Part shown: positions 22,352-36,645 of the stretch, piece after piece
How the letters are laid out: each line of letters opens with the position of its first letter
Numbering within the stretch: position 1 is the first letter of the stretch
Assembly: GCF_040412425.1 (NCBI RefSeq)
Contig: NC_089756.1
Location: 3,487,998 to 3,551,997, forward strand
DNA length: 64,000 bases
Source: Macrobrachium rosenbergii
Lineage: Eukaryota > Arthropoda > Malacostraca > Decapoda > Palaemonidae
Direction of reading: 5' to 3'
Notes under the pieces: model-generated
Databases searched by the model: none
What the model saw: only the letters and a program-made list of their open reading frames with translations
What the model was told of the DNA's origin: nothing
Translations under genes and position numbers: made by a program

Positions 22352-25195
22352 AAGCGTGTGAATGTTTTTTAGAGCTTGTGAATATTTTTTTAAGAGCTCC
22401 TGAATATTTTGTTAAGAGCTTGTGAGTATTTTTCTAAGAGCTTGTGAATATTTTTTTAAGAACTTGTGAATATTTTTTTAGAGCTTGTGAATATATTTTT
22501 TAAGAGCTTGTGAATATTTTGTTAAGAGCTTGTGAATATTTTTTTTAAGATCTAGTGAATATTCTTTTCAGAGCTTGTGAGTGTATTTTTTAGAGCTTGT
22601 GAATATTTTTTAAGAGCTTGTGAATATTTTGTTAAGAGCTTGTGAGTATTTTTCTAAGAGCTTGTGAATATTTTGTTAAGAGCTTGTGAATATTTTTTTA
22701 GAGCTTGTGAATATTTTTTAAGAGCTTGTGAATATTTTTTTAAGAGATTGTGAATATTTTTTCAGAGCTTGTGAATATGTTTTTTAGAGCTTGTGAATAT
22801 TTTTTAAGAGCTTGTGAATATTTTTTAAGAGCTTGTGAATATTTTTTTAAGAGCTTATAAGTATTTTCCTAAGAGCTTGTGAATATTTTTTTAAGAATTT
22901 GTGAATATTTTTTAGGAGCTTGTGAATATTTTTTAAGAGCTTGTGAATATTTTGTTAAGAGCTTGTGAATATTTTTTAAGAGCTTGTGAATATTTTGTTA
23001 AGAGCTTGTGAATATTTTTCTAAGAGCTTGTGAATATTTTTTTCAGACCTTGTGAATATTTTCCTAAGAGCTTGTGAATATTTTTTTTAAGAGCTTGTGA
23101 ATATTTTTTTAAGAGCTTGTTAATATTTTGTTAAGAGCTTGTGAATATTTTTCTAAGAGCTTGTGAATATACTTTTAAGAACTTGTGAATATATTCAGGC
23201 TTATTTTTTAGAGCTTGTGAATATTTTTAAGAGCTTGTGAATATTTTTAAGAGCTTGATAGCTTGTGAATATTTTTCTATAAGGTTATGAATATTTTTAA
23301 GAACTTAGAATATTTTTTTAGAGCTTGTGAATATTTTTTAAGAGCTTGTTGAATATTTTTTTACGAGCTTGTGAATATTTTTCTAAGAGGTTGTGAATAT
23401 TCTTAAGAACTTGTGAATATTTTTTTAGTGCTTGTGAATATTTTGTTAAGAGCTTGTGAATATTTTGTTAAGAGCTTGTGAATATTTTTTAAGAGCTTGT
23501 GAATATTTTGTTAAGAGCTTGTGAATATTTTTCTAAGAGCTTGTGAATATTTTTTTCAGACCTTGTGAATATGTTTTTAGAGCTTGTGAATATTTTCCTA
23601 AGAGCTTGTGAATATTTTTTTAAGAGCTTGTGAATATTTTGTTAAGAGCTTGTGAATATTTTTCTAAGAGCTTGTGAATATCTTTTTAAGAACTTGTGAA
23701 TATTTTTTTAGAGCTTGTGAATATTTTTTAAGAGCTTGTGAATATTTTGCTGATAGCTTGTGAATATTTTTCTATAAGGTTATGAATATTTTTTAAGAAC
23801 TTGTGAATATTTTTTAGAGCTTGTGAATATTTTTTTAAGAGCTTCTGAATATTTTTTTATGAGCTTGTGAATATTTTTCTAAGAGGTTGTGAATATTTTT
23901 AAGAACTTGTGAATATTTTTTTAGTGCTTGTGAATATTTTTTCTAAGAGCTTGTGAATATTTTGTTAAGAGCTTTTGAATACTTTTCTAAGAGGTTGTGA
24001 ATATTTTTTAAGAACTTGTGGAAATTTTGTTAGAGCTTGTGAATATTTTTTTAAGAGCTTATGAATATCTTGTTAAGAGCTTGTGAATATTTTTTTAAGA
24101 ACTTGTAAATATTTTTTTAGAGCTTGTGAATATTTTTTTTAAGTTAATTATATCTTAGTTTAACCAGACCACTGAGCTGATTAACGGCTCTCCTAGGGCT
24201 GGCCCGAAGGATTAGATTTATTTAATGTGGCTAAGAACCAATTGGCTACCTAGCAACGGGACCTACAGCTTATTGTGGAATCCGAACCACATTATACCGA
24301 GAAACGAATTTCTATCACCAGCTTGTGAATATTTTGTTAAAAGCCTATGAACATTTTTCTAAGAGGTTGTGAATATTTTTTTCAGAGCTTGTGAATATGT
24401 TTTTTAGAGCTTGTGAATATTTTTTTCAAGAGCTTCTGAATATTTTTAAGAACTTTTTTAAGAGAGTATTTTGTTAAGAGCTTGTGAGTATTTTTCTGAG
24501 AGGTTGTGAATATTTTTTTAAAGCTTGGGAATATCTTTTTAAGAGCTTGTGAATATTTTGTTAAGAACTTGTGAATATTTTTCTAAGAGCTTGTGAATAT
24601 TTTTTAAGAACTTGTGAATATTTTTTTAGAGCTTGTGAATATTTTTTAAGAGCTTGTGAATGTTTTGTTAACAGCTTGTGAATATTTTTCTAAGAGCTTG
24701 TGAATATTTTTTTAAGAACTTGTGAATATTTTTTATGGCTTGTGAATATTTTCTGAGAGCTTGTGAATATTTTGTTAAGAGCTTGTGAATATTTTTCTTA
24801 GAGCTTGTGAATATTTTTTAAGAACTTGTGAATATTTTTTTAGAGTTTGTAAATATTTTTTAAGAGCTTGAGAATGTTTTGATAACAGCTTGTGAATATT
24901 TTTCTAAGAGCTTGTGAATATTTTTTTAAGAACTTGTGAATATTTTTTAAGGGCTTGTGAATATTTTCTGAGAGCTTGTGAATATTTTGTTAAGAGCTTG
25001 TGAATATTTTTCTAAGAGCTTGTGAATATTTTTTTAAGAACTTGTGAATATTTTTTTACATTTTTAAAAACTTGTGAATATTTTTTTAGAGCTTGTGAAT
25101 ATTTTTTTAAGAGCTTGTGAACATTTTGTTAAGAGCTTGTGAATATTTTTCTAAGAGCTTGTCAATATTTTTTTAAGAACTTGTGAATTTTTTTT
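22352..25195 (+). repeat. 22-bp AT-rich satellite
   Basis: Roughly 115 to 120 units of about 22 bp with core AGAGCTTGTGAATATTTT and a variable T/A spacer. Common variants are AACTTGTGAA, GTTAAGAG and CTAAGAG. Longer blocks recur: the run around 23000-23160 is closely matched around 23490-23680, about 500 bp apart, so units were also amplified in groups. A foreign 177-bp element interrupts it at 24144-24320. Confidence 0.96.
24144..24320 (-). mobile_element. SINE-like element inserted in the 22-bp satellite
   Basis: This is non-satellite sequence flanked on both sides by satellite units. On the minus strand it includes GGTTCGGATTCCACAATAAG (B-box-like GGTTCGGATTCC) and, toward the other end, CAGCTCAGTGGTCTGG. 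I recognise the sequence as a dispersed repeat seen in decapod sequences. The A-box-like stretch lies downstream of the B-box-like one, so a simple tRNA head is not established. No clear target duplication was found. Confidence 0.65.
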
Positions 25196-25548
25196 TTAAG
25201 CAGGTAAACGGTTCACTCTTGTAAATATAATTTATATTTCAAATTAAATTTCAATCGTGAATCTTTTTCGATATCTGATGTAAAATTTTTAACGCAAGTA
25301 TTTTTTTTAGGTTTCACAAAAGATTTCTTTAACGTGTGAATAATTGGTAACTTAGTTGTTTGACAACTAATTGTTTTATCGCAATAATAAACAGCATTAA
25401 AGAGGCTATTTCTCTCCAAGGTTTAAATATGGTTATAATTCTTTTATATGTCGTCTCTAGAAACTTGGACTTCTTCTTTTTATCTAGGCTTATCTTTTTC
25501 AGTATCGTATTGAGAATGAAGACATATTTTCTACACAATTTTCCTTGC
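25196..25548. other. No gene recognised
   Basis: AT-rich unique sequence. Short minus-strand frames (68 and 69 codons) are Lys/Asn-rich and overlap in different frames. No motif was recognised. Confidence 0.45.

Positions 25549-25622
<74 letters not shown>
25549..25622. repeat. (ATT)n microsatellite
   Basis: Pure ATT trinucleotides over about 74 bp. A shorter ATT tract lies near 25780-25803. Confidence 0.97.
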
Positions 25623-25623
<1 letters not shown>

Positions 25624-25711
25624 GCCATAATCTCGTGAAAAACATTTTTTGTAATAAAAATCTACAGTTATATAGTAAACGTTTTACTGTGTAAAAGACA
25701 AAAGCAAGGAC

Positions 25712-25742
25712 TTTCGAACGCCTGAACGGTGTTCCTCATCAG
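25712..25742 (-). ncRNA. Hammerhead-like core, isolated
   Basis: Minus strand: CTGATGA (25742-25736), helix II GAACACC pairing with GGCGTTC (25734-25728 with 25722-25716, one A-C mismatch, 5-nt loop), then GAAA (25715-25712). The core is perfect and helix II is long. A clear helix I partner was not found by eye. No PLE coding sequence is adjacent, so this may be a solo terminal repeat or a retrozyme-like remnant. Confidence 0.5.
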
Positions 25743-26020
25743 TGTTTGCGTTACAATACAAAGATTTTGATTACGCAAATTATTATTATCATTATTATTA
25801 TTATAGAATTTACTTACGCTATACGAGCGGTGATACACATATAATGTTAACGAGCACTTTAATTCGGCTCCACCCACACAGGTAGCCGATCCCTATCGCT
25901 TACGCCCATCTAAAACACATACAAACACACACGCTTTATTGATATTAGAAAGGTCGCCTCTCATATGAAGCACCTAAGACGCAGATTTCATGTATTATTA
26001 TTCAGAAGGTTTTATATATA

Positions 26021-26540
<520 letters not shown>

Positions 26541-26838
26541 CCCCGTGGAGGGGGGTGCCATCAGTGCACGTCACGCGGTGCACTGTAGGCATAACTTAAG
26601 GATTTTTGCAGTGTCCCTTAGGCCCCTAGCTGCAACCCCTTTCATTCGTTTTACTGTGCCTCTTTTCGTATTATTGTCTTACTTTCCTTTACCCTCTCCT
26701 AAACATTGTTTCACAATGCAACTGCGAGGTTTGCCTCATGTTACATCTTTCAAACCTTTTTATCCTCAGTTTCTCTTTCATCGTTGAATGACCTCATAGG
26801 TCCCAGCGCTTGGCCTTTGGCTTAAATCCTATATTCTG
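26541..26838 (+). mobile_element. Decapod dispersed repeat (non-autonomous)
   Basis: The block from GGTGCCATCAGTGCACGTCA through CCCAGCGCTTGGCCTTTGG to TATATTCTGTGG is one I recognise as a very common interspersed repeat in decapod sequences and transcripts. It encodes nothing convincing: an 80-codon frame runs through it but carries no known domain. Its class (SINE or other) is not clear from sequence. Boundaries are approximate. Recognition is from memory, not from a search. Confidence 0.6.
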
Positions 26839-27034
26839 TGGCACAAGTCCTCAAATGGAGAAACAGGTCCAGAGTTATTAATGTATGGGTACAAACCTAT
26901 TTCAAAATCAATCTGCACAGAAAGCTTTCCCGAAACAGGTTCCCGAACGCTCTCTGCAGAGATTCATTTTTAAATGTATTTGTACCCATACACAAGTGTG
27001 GATTTGTTTCTCCATTTCAAGACTCGTGCTACTG
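26839..27034. repeat. Near-palindrome, about 195 bp
   Basis: The left arm (26839-26925, containing AATGGAGAAACAGGTCC and GTATGGGTACAAA) is matched by the reverse complement of the right arm (about 26950-27034). The centre is near 26937 at TTCCCGAAACAGGTTCCCGA. Identity is imperfect but extends over nearly the whole length. It directly abuts the dispersed repeat at 26838. A foldback element or an inverted duplication of one short repeat would explain it. Confidence 0.75.
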
Positions 27035-27102
27035 TGAATGTCTTCCTTATATATAGATATATTTTAAAATATATTTCCACTCTTACCAATCTGTGGATTT
27101 TT

Positions 27103-27187
27103 GAACAGATTCCCGAAAGCTCTGTATAGATTTATCATTTTTAAATATATTTTTACCCATACATAAATAACCTTTGATATGTTTCTC
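27103..27187 (+). repeat. Diverged direct copy of the palindrome's right arm
   Basis: GAACAGATTCCCGAAAGCTC...TTTTTAAATATATTTTTACCC...GTTTCTC matches 26934-27013 in order and spacing. The same pattern recurs at 63711-63788. This suggests a dispersed repeat family of about 85 bp. Confidence 0.6.
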
Positions 27188-27836
27188 TATGTCTGTGTAT
27201 GTACACTCTCTTCCAGCGTACTTCCACAGATAAGTTACAGGTAAGTTAGAGACGGGAACAGTGACTATAAATTGTGTATTTGACGACAGGTGTTGTTCCA
27301 GCTTTCCCAGTCCTTATCTGCCTCGTCATCTCCCTATTTGTCTATCACCGGAGTCGCTTAGACGTCGCCGTTTGCAAACACCTATCTGAACGCGACTAAT
27401 ATGGCTTTAATTCATAATGAATGGCTCATGCTTCATACATTATTCATTCGCCTCTCATACACTCGGATAATTATTAATTCCTTAATGGAAGTTAGGAGGA
27501 TGGTGTCTCTCGTGGGTGAGTGAACATCGGAGAAAAATTCTCAGTCCTGAGTCAATATTGTTTTTGACTTTTAAGAAAAAGTCAGCGGCTGAAATTTGCT
27601 TTCTGCGCTTTCCGCCTTTGCTTAGTCAATACCTCAAGCTCACAGGTGCCCTCCCAGTGCCCCATAGCGTCTTTAGGTAGATGTGAATTTGGCAGATGAA
27701 GAAGGGTGTTTGGGGGAAGGGGGGCCTCTTGTTTGTCCTGCAGGTATATTTGTCAAGAAAGGAGGCGACCAACACGACGAATATCCGCCTTGTACTTTTA
27801 CGGCTGGGTACGACAGGCGAAGCTGCATAAATTATG

Positions 27837-27840
<4 letters not shown>
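27188..27840. other. No gene recognised
   Basis: Unique sequence. A plus-strand frame starting at 27683 reads into the following (CT)n tract, which alone accounts for its length. Confidence 0.45.
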
Positions 27841-27905
<65 letters not shown>

Positions 27906-28011
27906 CATGTTGTGTGTGTGTGTGTTTAAGTGGATTTCTTTTTTTCCCCTTATATGTAAGCCATACGACGAGTTTGGTGCTTCCTCGTTTGAGAGAGAGA
28001 GAGAGAGAGAA
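27841..28011. repeat. (CT)n, (GT)n and (GA)n microsatellites
   Basis: CT dinucleotides 27841-27902, a short GT run 27911-27925, and GA dinucleotides 27990-28009. Confidence 0.95.
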
Positions 28012-30091
<2,080 letters not shown>

Positions 30092-30111
30092 TTGGCGAGC
30101 TTGCATAGGAT
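30092..30111 (+). promoter_or_regulatory. Probable primer-binding site
   Basis: TTGGCGAGCTTGCATAGGAT follows the LTR end ...AACA directly. A TGG just inside the 5' LTR matches the CCA end of a tRNA primer, as expected for Gypsy-type elements. The priming tRNA was not identified. Confidence 0.6.
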
Positions 30112-31413
30112 CTAAGTAATTTAGAGAAAGAATCTGGAGAAAAGAAAATTAATTACAATTAATTCCAAAGAGAAAAGTCAGATATTTCATTTAATTTTAC
30201 TCTTCCAAACAAGGAGACAGCACAAGGTATAATAATATAATAATAATAAGAATAGTTAGAATACCAGCTATAATTAAGAATTAGCATAGGTATAGGAAAA
30301 GTGTGCATTGAAGGCAGAGCAATTCATAATTTATAAATCTTAAGAAAGAGCATTTTTACTGTGTTCAGATATCGTGGGTGCATTCCAATGAAGGTCGTAG
30401 GCCGAGTTGCTGTATAAGTGTTAATATTTTGCTAGTTTCCTCGGCCAAGGACAATGCATGGTATTGATTCCTTGTAACGAGTCAAGTCATCCAATCACGT
30501 ATCCTAAAGACCGAATTGGCGAAGTTCATTTCATTTTCACAAAGTAGTAATCGCGATTCGGCAATTCCGATCGATAGTGTTCACATAGCGGGAATCATTC
30601 GAAACACCGTGTCATTGAAAGAGCAAACGAACAGAAATAGTTAATTTTACCATAAAATGTATGTTTCAGTAATGTAAATTTACCCGCCCCGGACGTCAAA
30701 AATAATTCTCTTGTTTAATGTCCACGCGAGAAATACATTAACAAAAGACGCAAAAGACGCCTAGTATTTTCGTTTTCCATCCGTAACGTAAAATCCTTTA
30801 AAGTTGGGATATTTAGAGTAAATCTGGATGCCTGCATTTGCTTAGTGGCGTTGTGGGAGGAATTCGAGTGCTTCGTGTAAATTGACTTGGGACAAACACC
30901 CGCCATTTTTGTATTCCTCCGCCGCGCTGTTGTTTTGAAATTGTTTTGAACTAGCGGGACTCGCCCGACATTTTGGGGGCTCAGTTGACCACTCCTATGT
31001 CCGCCATCTTGAGACCTTTATTGTCACTGTTTATGTGTTAGGTCGCCTGCCTTCAGCCACTTCTTGGAACTACTTTCTTTCGGCATAGTAGATCCACCTC
31101 ACAATATTTTAATTAGACAGACTTCGGTAGATAAAACCAAGGTATAATTTAGTCAGGGAACAATAGGTCTTAGTTAGGATTGATACAAATAACAAGTTCC
31201 TATACAAATACCCGACGTAAAGAAAATCATATAAAGAAAGAACTTACAATTTTACTCCAACTCATTGTAGACGTCGTCTGGTTAAGATTGTTAAAAACAA
31301 TACTCTCATTGCGAGACGACTTATCTGCATTTAATTAACCCTGCCAATTTGTGCACTGGAAAAAAAATTTTTTACTTAAACTGTTCTCAAGCAGCCCAAA
31401 AATTGGCTGACTG

Positions 31414-31489
<76 letters not shown>

Positions 31490-31797
31490 CCCAGTAAGCC
31501 TTCATTGAGTGTGGCCGACACTCTTCAAAGAAAACCAAATAAAAGCAACACCTCTGTCCCACAAGTAGATGAGGACAAGTTAAAGCTTAATTACAGTGAT
31601 AAACTGTCGGTCACGAGTGAGGCCTGTTACCCATACCTAAGCAAAAACAGTAGCTTTTCACCCTCTGAAATAGAATGGGGTTAGCACTGTGGGTACTGGG
31701 ACCAGCCACTCACGAGAATCTTGAAAGAAAAGCAACCAAATTCACTTTATTCCACAGTGCCAATAATTTGCAGTACTGTCATTAACTGAATAAGCTT

Positions 31798-31870
<73 letters not shown>

Positions 31871-32256
31871 TTTTCCTCTTTACTTCACTCTCTTTTAATT
31901 TTCCTTTACTCTCATTCAATTGTTACACTCTTCTGGGGTAGAGTGCATTTCCTCCCATATAGCCTAGTTGGACTCGAGTAAAGGGTTCCTAGGAACACAT
32001 TGGCACCATAGTGCCACCAATCAAGCAACTAGGAAATAAAGAAAACCAAACAAAAGGGAACACAGAAGAGAAAGTCCTTCTGGTACCTAACCTCCACCAG
32101 TGCCTAAGGATACTGAGTGCCACCCATGTGACCTTTACACAGCACACCCAACCACCGTGCCACCTTGCGAAAGGGTGCCACGTCACTGACGGGACACTTC
32201 CTTGCTGCCCAAGTACGCCCACTTGACCCGGTTAGACGCCCTTCCCCAATAGAACC
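30112..32256 (+). other. Untranslated leader of the LTR element
   Basis: About 2.1 kb between primer site and gag start with no coding. It contains two (CT)n tracts (31418-31485 and 31800-31865) and a second primer-site-like TTTTGGGGGCTCAG at about 30972-30985. That may mean part of another element is nested here, but no matching LTR was found. Confidence 0.55.
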
Positions 32257-33160
32257 ATGGCAGCAGAGACTTATAAAGCTTTCCTGGATCTGGGGACGGC
32301 GGCAGGTCTCACAGGCTTGGAACTTACCACCTGGGTCAAGGAGCAAGTGGACAACTTGGCCAGGCGGGAGAAGGAAGAAAGACTCCGAACGATGGAGGTA
32401 TGAAGCCGAGCAGAGGCAGCTAGAAGAAGACAGAGAGGAAATGAGAAGACAGCATGAGTTAGCCTGCAAGGAGAAGGAGCTCGAGCTGGAAAGAGCAAAA
32501 ATGGAGAATGCCGAACCTTTGGCTAGACAGCAAGCCTCCAGCCCTACACCTGCTGCACCAAATGCTCCAATTTTGAGCATCAATTCCCTAGTCCCCAAGT
32601 GGACTGAGGACGAGCCAGAAGCATGGCTGGAGGAAATCGAGGCTCTCTTCGATAACTGCAACACCACAGAGACAGAGAGAGCCTTAATACTAGCCAAGCA
32701 TATGGAGGGAAAAGCCAAGGCAGTGCTTCACCCACTGGAGAAGAGCCAGAGAGGCAACATGGTGGAAGTTCGTAGAGTCATTAAAAAGGCCTATGAAATA
32801 ACCCCAGAAAAATGGAGACAGCGGTTCTGAGGTCTTGCCAAGGAGGTCGGCTGGTCCTGGACCTAATGGGCCTGTCACAAGACCCAGTCTGGTACCCACT
32901 GGATCGACTCCTTGGCCTGCACAATGTTTGAGGATCTCTTCAATCGGACCATGCTAGAAGACCTTTACCAGTGTGTGCCTGGGACCCTTGCTGTATATCT
33001 TAACGATAAGCAGCCCACCACACTTATGGAAGCCTGCCGCATGGCTGATTCATGGGAAACTTTTAACCAGTCTCACAGCACCTCTCAGAAGCGCCTCGTT
33101 CTGCTGGCCTACCTCTCGAACTCCACTCGCCTGAAGAATGGACTGCCGAGCAAGCCTACG

Positions 33161-33202
33161 TGCACCCACTGTAAGAAGGTGGGGCACGCTGAAGCTGAGT
33201 GC
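33161..33202 (+). other. CCHC zinc knuckle of Gag nucleocapsid
   Basis: CTHCKKVGHAEAEC fits C-x2-C-x4-H-x4-C, the RNA-binding knuckle of retroelement nucleocapsids. All four ligands are intact. Confidence 0.9.
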
Positions 33203-33514
33203 CAATATAAACTAGGCACTAATAAGCAGCCTACTACTACCAGCCAGAGCTCCTCTCCCGATTCATCAGCTCAGCCCTCGCCTCCAACAGTTACTACAGG
33301 CCACCGAGCCCATCCAAGAGGCCCGTGCAAATCCTGTGGTGCTGCCAGCTGCTACAATGCTGGATCTCCGGCCTGTCCACATTATGTCCCCACCACAAAA
33401 TTCGTCAACCTCATTAGCACCTCATTTTCTGTGGCCGGTCCGCACAAGATCCTTTACCCCGAGAGATTGGAAACCCAGTCCATCTTGGTGGCCCCTCTTC
33501 AGAGCACTAGCCTG

Positions 33515-33780
33515 CCCGTGACCCTTCCAGTTACAGTAGACACTTTGGCAGACATTAGCCTGATCGCCAGGGCCCAAGTGCCAGCCTGTGCCATGGTTGA
33601 CGAAAAAACCTGGTGGGAAATGAAGTGGATAGAAGGCCACACCATTACCATTCCCACGGTCAAGCTCCAGTTCACAACACCTTGGGGCACGCTACCCCAC
33701 CGCCTTGGCGTGGTGGGTGGAATTCGGCCTGGAGTGGACTTCTTGTTGGGATGGGACCTTTTCTGGGGAAGCCTGTTGCC
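33515..33780 (+). other. Retropepsin-like aspartic protease domain, altered active site
   Basis: VTVDTLADISLIARAQVPA and the downstream GVDFLLGWDLF mark the two conserved blocks of a retropepsin (catalytic DTG and the later hydrophobic-Gly strand). The catalytic triad is D-T-L (33539-33547) instead of D-T-G. Gly is nearly invariant there, so proteolysis is probably lost in this copy. Confidence 0.65.
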
Positions 33781-33967
33781 AACGCCACTTCACAGCCACG
33801 CTACCTCCTCCTCCTTATCTGTAGAACCCGATAAGGACAAAACTCCACCTTCCACCCACTGAAGTGGTCAGCGGAAGGGGCACACACCGAACCATTCTAG
33901 GCCTAGCCCTCTCCAGTTGTGAAGGGCTGGCCCACAAAGAGGTCCTCCCTCTCCCTGAAGAGATATT

Positions 33968-34671
33968 CAGGAGGAGCAGTACCGCTGCAGGATGTGCAAG
34001 TGGACAGGCCACTCCATAAATTGGGAGGGCTGCCCAAGTAAGCAACGCCCAGCGGACGCCCCCGAACAAGACTCTCGGAGAGGCTACGATCTCCTGCTGG
34101 TGCAGGAATCTCTGCCGCAGCCAAGTTCAAGTCGTCCGTGAGGTATGGTACCTCCAGGCCCCTTGTCAGGCACGCCTGACCCTCAACTGCTACCAGTGCC
34201 ACTTGCGAGCACTGAGCAGTGCCACGCTCCATCCGTCACGGACGTTGAGCTATCACTCGAAAAGGCCCTATGCCGGGTCTAAATCATGAGGCAAATCCTC
34301 TTCCGGGAGATTCAGGATTCACCATGCCTTTGATCATCGCAACCAGGGAACCCCCAGCACCTGAGACTTCTTCTTCACCAAATCTGACCCCAAAGGATGA
34401 ACCCCTGGAGGATCAAAATGTTACACCATCTCTGGAAGACCAGGAACTGGCCTCCTCGGACGCAGAAGTCGAGATCGCTCTCGCTCCAGTTGTCGCAGCA
34501 GCCGGAGTAGGGAGCCCTCCTGTAGCTTATGAAGTTGCCCCTGACTTCACGCCTGCTAGCCCTTCTGGTCTGTCCCCAGAGTCGGTGCCCTCATCACCTC
34601 CTAGGCCTGATACTGATAGGCCTTGGAGGAACCCGAAGAAGAAGAAGAAGGGGCGGAAGAGAGCCCAGTAG
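33968..34671 (+). pseudogene. Second zinc-knuckle segment and Pro/Ser-rich tail
   Basis: In the gag frame but after its stop lies YRCRMCKWTGHSINWEGC (33980-34033), a C-x2-C-x4-H-x6-C knuckle-like motif. After a frame change, a 133-codon frame (34270-34671) encodes an acidic, Pro/Ser-rich tract ending in a Lys/Arg cluster (NPKKKKKGRKRAQ) and stop. The function of the tail is unknown. A basic end of this kind could bind nucleic acid or act as a nuclear signal. It sits where RT would normally start. Confidence 0.5.
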
Positions 34672-35382
34672 TTGCCAAGCCATAAGCTCATCCTGGCACT
34701 GGTGCCCCCTCGGCACAGTGCCCTACCACCTTAGAGTGATCCTGGCTCCTTCCCAAGTGGAGGTAGCCAATGTGATCTCTTTTTTCTTATACATAGCCTA
34801 GACCGCCTTAAGTACGGTACATCAGATTAGCAGCCTTGTTCCTTCCACTTACCATGAAGCCACGGTAATCACGTAAGTAGTGTAACTAACATCAGATAAT
34901 CTTAACTATTGTGAAAGAGCCACTAATAACAAGCCATGACACGCATGGCCTAAGACCTCAGTGAGGCACCCATTTGTCATATGAGGCAACCCTCATGAAT
35001 TAACTGGTAATTACTAATTGTATTAAACACAACCAACTTTGTAATTTAGTTAGAATATTCACTCTTATGTTGGTGCTACGGTCGAGTTAGGTTAGGTTAG
35101 GTTAAGCTAGGGAATACAATAGAATGTACCACGATTATAGGAGGTAGCATGCAATAACCGTAAGCACCTTCCAGTACTGTTAGAATTAAGTAAAGTAATG
35201 AAGGAAGCTCATATCCTATCTAGGGTTGGGTAGATCCGTAGCTAGGTAGGCTACACAGGACAAATCTGCTCAGGGGAGAAGAGTAACCTAATAGAGGTGA
35301 ACAACTTGCTTAGTACAGACTGTCACGCCCGAAAAGGGAGTGAAGGCCCTCTTAAGGGGGGGAGCTTTAATAAATATTTCTG
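34672..35382 (+). other. 3' untranslated part with polypurine tract
   Basis: No coding. AAGGGGGGGAG at 35354-35364 is the probable polypurine tract. A TGTCACGCCCG at 35319 resembles a Gypsy LTR start, which would extend the 3' LTR by about 64 bp, but the left LTR has no counterpart because an AT array occupies that place. Confidence 0.5.
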
Positions 35383-36317
35383 CTGTTCGCCCTTGATGCA
35401 TTTATTTGTAGTAATATTAATCAGACTGACCAAGACAGGGAAAAGTCTTTGTTCAGCAGGGTCACGTAGACAGTTCAAACTTTTAATGTTCGTAGCAAGA
35501 ACTCAGTAGCATTAGGGACTTAACCCCATAGGAAAAACTTCCACAATCAACCTTATGATAGGTGGCCTTAAGCTTTTTTCCTTGTACTATGTCGACGAAT
35601 TGTTTTGACCAAAGTTTCAGACCCTGAGGGCGTAAAGGACGATACCCTGTGTGTGATCCCGAGAGGTCACAGAGAAAGAACCAGCCTGCCATCACGGGCG
35701 CATGCCCTATCACGTCTTGGCTCCATATTCTTTGTCTATAGTCTATATTACTAGTGAAGAGGCGAATCACTCCCAGAACAACTAGTCATCCAAAGGTTCT
35801 GTTTTGTTCAAAACTTCATCAATTACTAGGCCCTTTTTCTGTATTTCCAGTTTCCTTGTTTCGTCCTTCCGCCACCCTAATTATTAGATTACCAAGCCAC
35901 AACTTGCTTGTACGAAGTCTAGATTAAGCATAATTTCTATTGTTTAGCGTCATCCAACTATTCCAGTGAAGCAACTAGGAATTAGGGAAGGTTGACCAAG
36001 TTATTTTAAATTCTTTATGCAGCCTTGTGTCTCAAATCCATTGTTTGGAAGAGCCATTGTGTTTTAATACCATATTAACGAGTAGAGATTGACTGTGTCA
36101 GAAGTCGGGCGACGTTTATCGTAATTTCCTTAATTAACGGCATATTCTTTGCGTTGAGGTTAATTTCCCTCGACTGGCGACCTTGATTGTTTAAACAGCT
36201 GTCTTTGAGGTTAATTTGTAGCTTCATTGACAGGTTATATGTGTCCTTGGCACGCAGGGCCTTATAAATTACATAAATCAAGTAATAAACTCATCAGCCA
36301 AGCCCTCATGCGTACCA
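35383..36317 (+). mobile_element. 3' LTR
   Basis: Direct repeat of 29125-30091 from CTGTTCGCCCTTGATGC to CATGCGTACCA. AATAAA lies at 36284-36289. It lacks about 26 bp present in the 5' LTR, apparently lost between short direct repeats, and carries many single-base differences. Confidence 0.88.
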
Positions 36318-36640
<323 letters not shown>

Positions 36641-36645
36641 AAGCT

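Larger units (their letters stand above)
32257..33862 (+). pseudogene. Gag-protease polyprotein, broken
   Basis: Gag forms the particle. The start at 32257 (MAAETYKAFLDLG) fits a Gypsy gag N-terminus followed by a charged coiled region. A frameshift near 32390 moves into the frame that carries YEAEQRQLEEDREE and the capsid-like WTEDEPEAWLEEIEALFDN (about 32600-32660). In-frame TGA (32828-32830) and TAA (32864-32866) interrupt the capsid. It then continues with LYQCVPGTLAVYLND, a zinc knuckle and a protease-like domain to the stop at 33860-33862. It is GC-richer than its surroundings. Confidence 0.82.

Noticed and set aside
30972..30990. TTTTGGGGGCTCAG as the primer site of a nested LTR element
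   Set aside because: It resembles a tRNA-Pro-type primer site after an ACA, but no LTR pair ends at this point. TTGGCGAGC at 30092 fits the paired LTR better.
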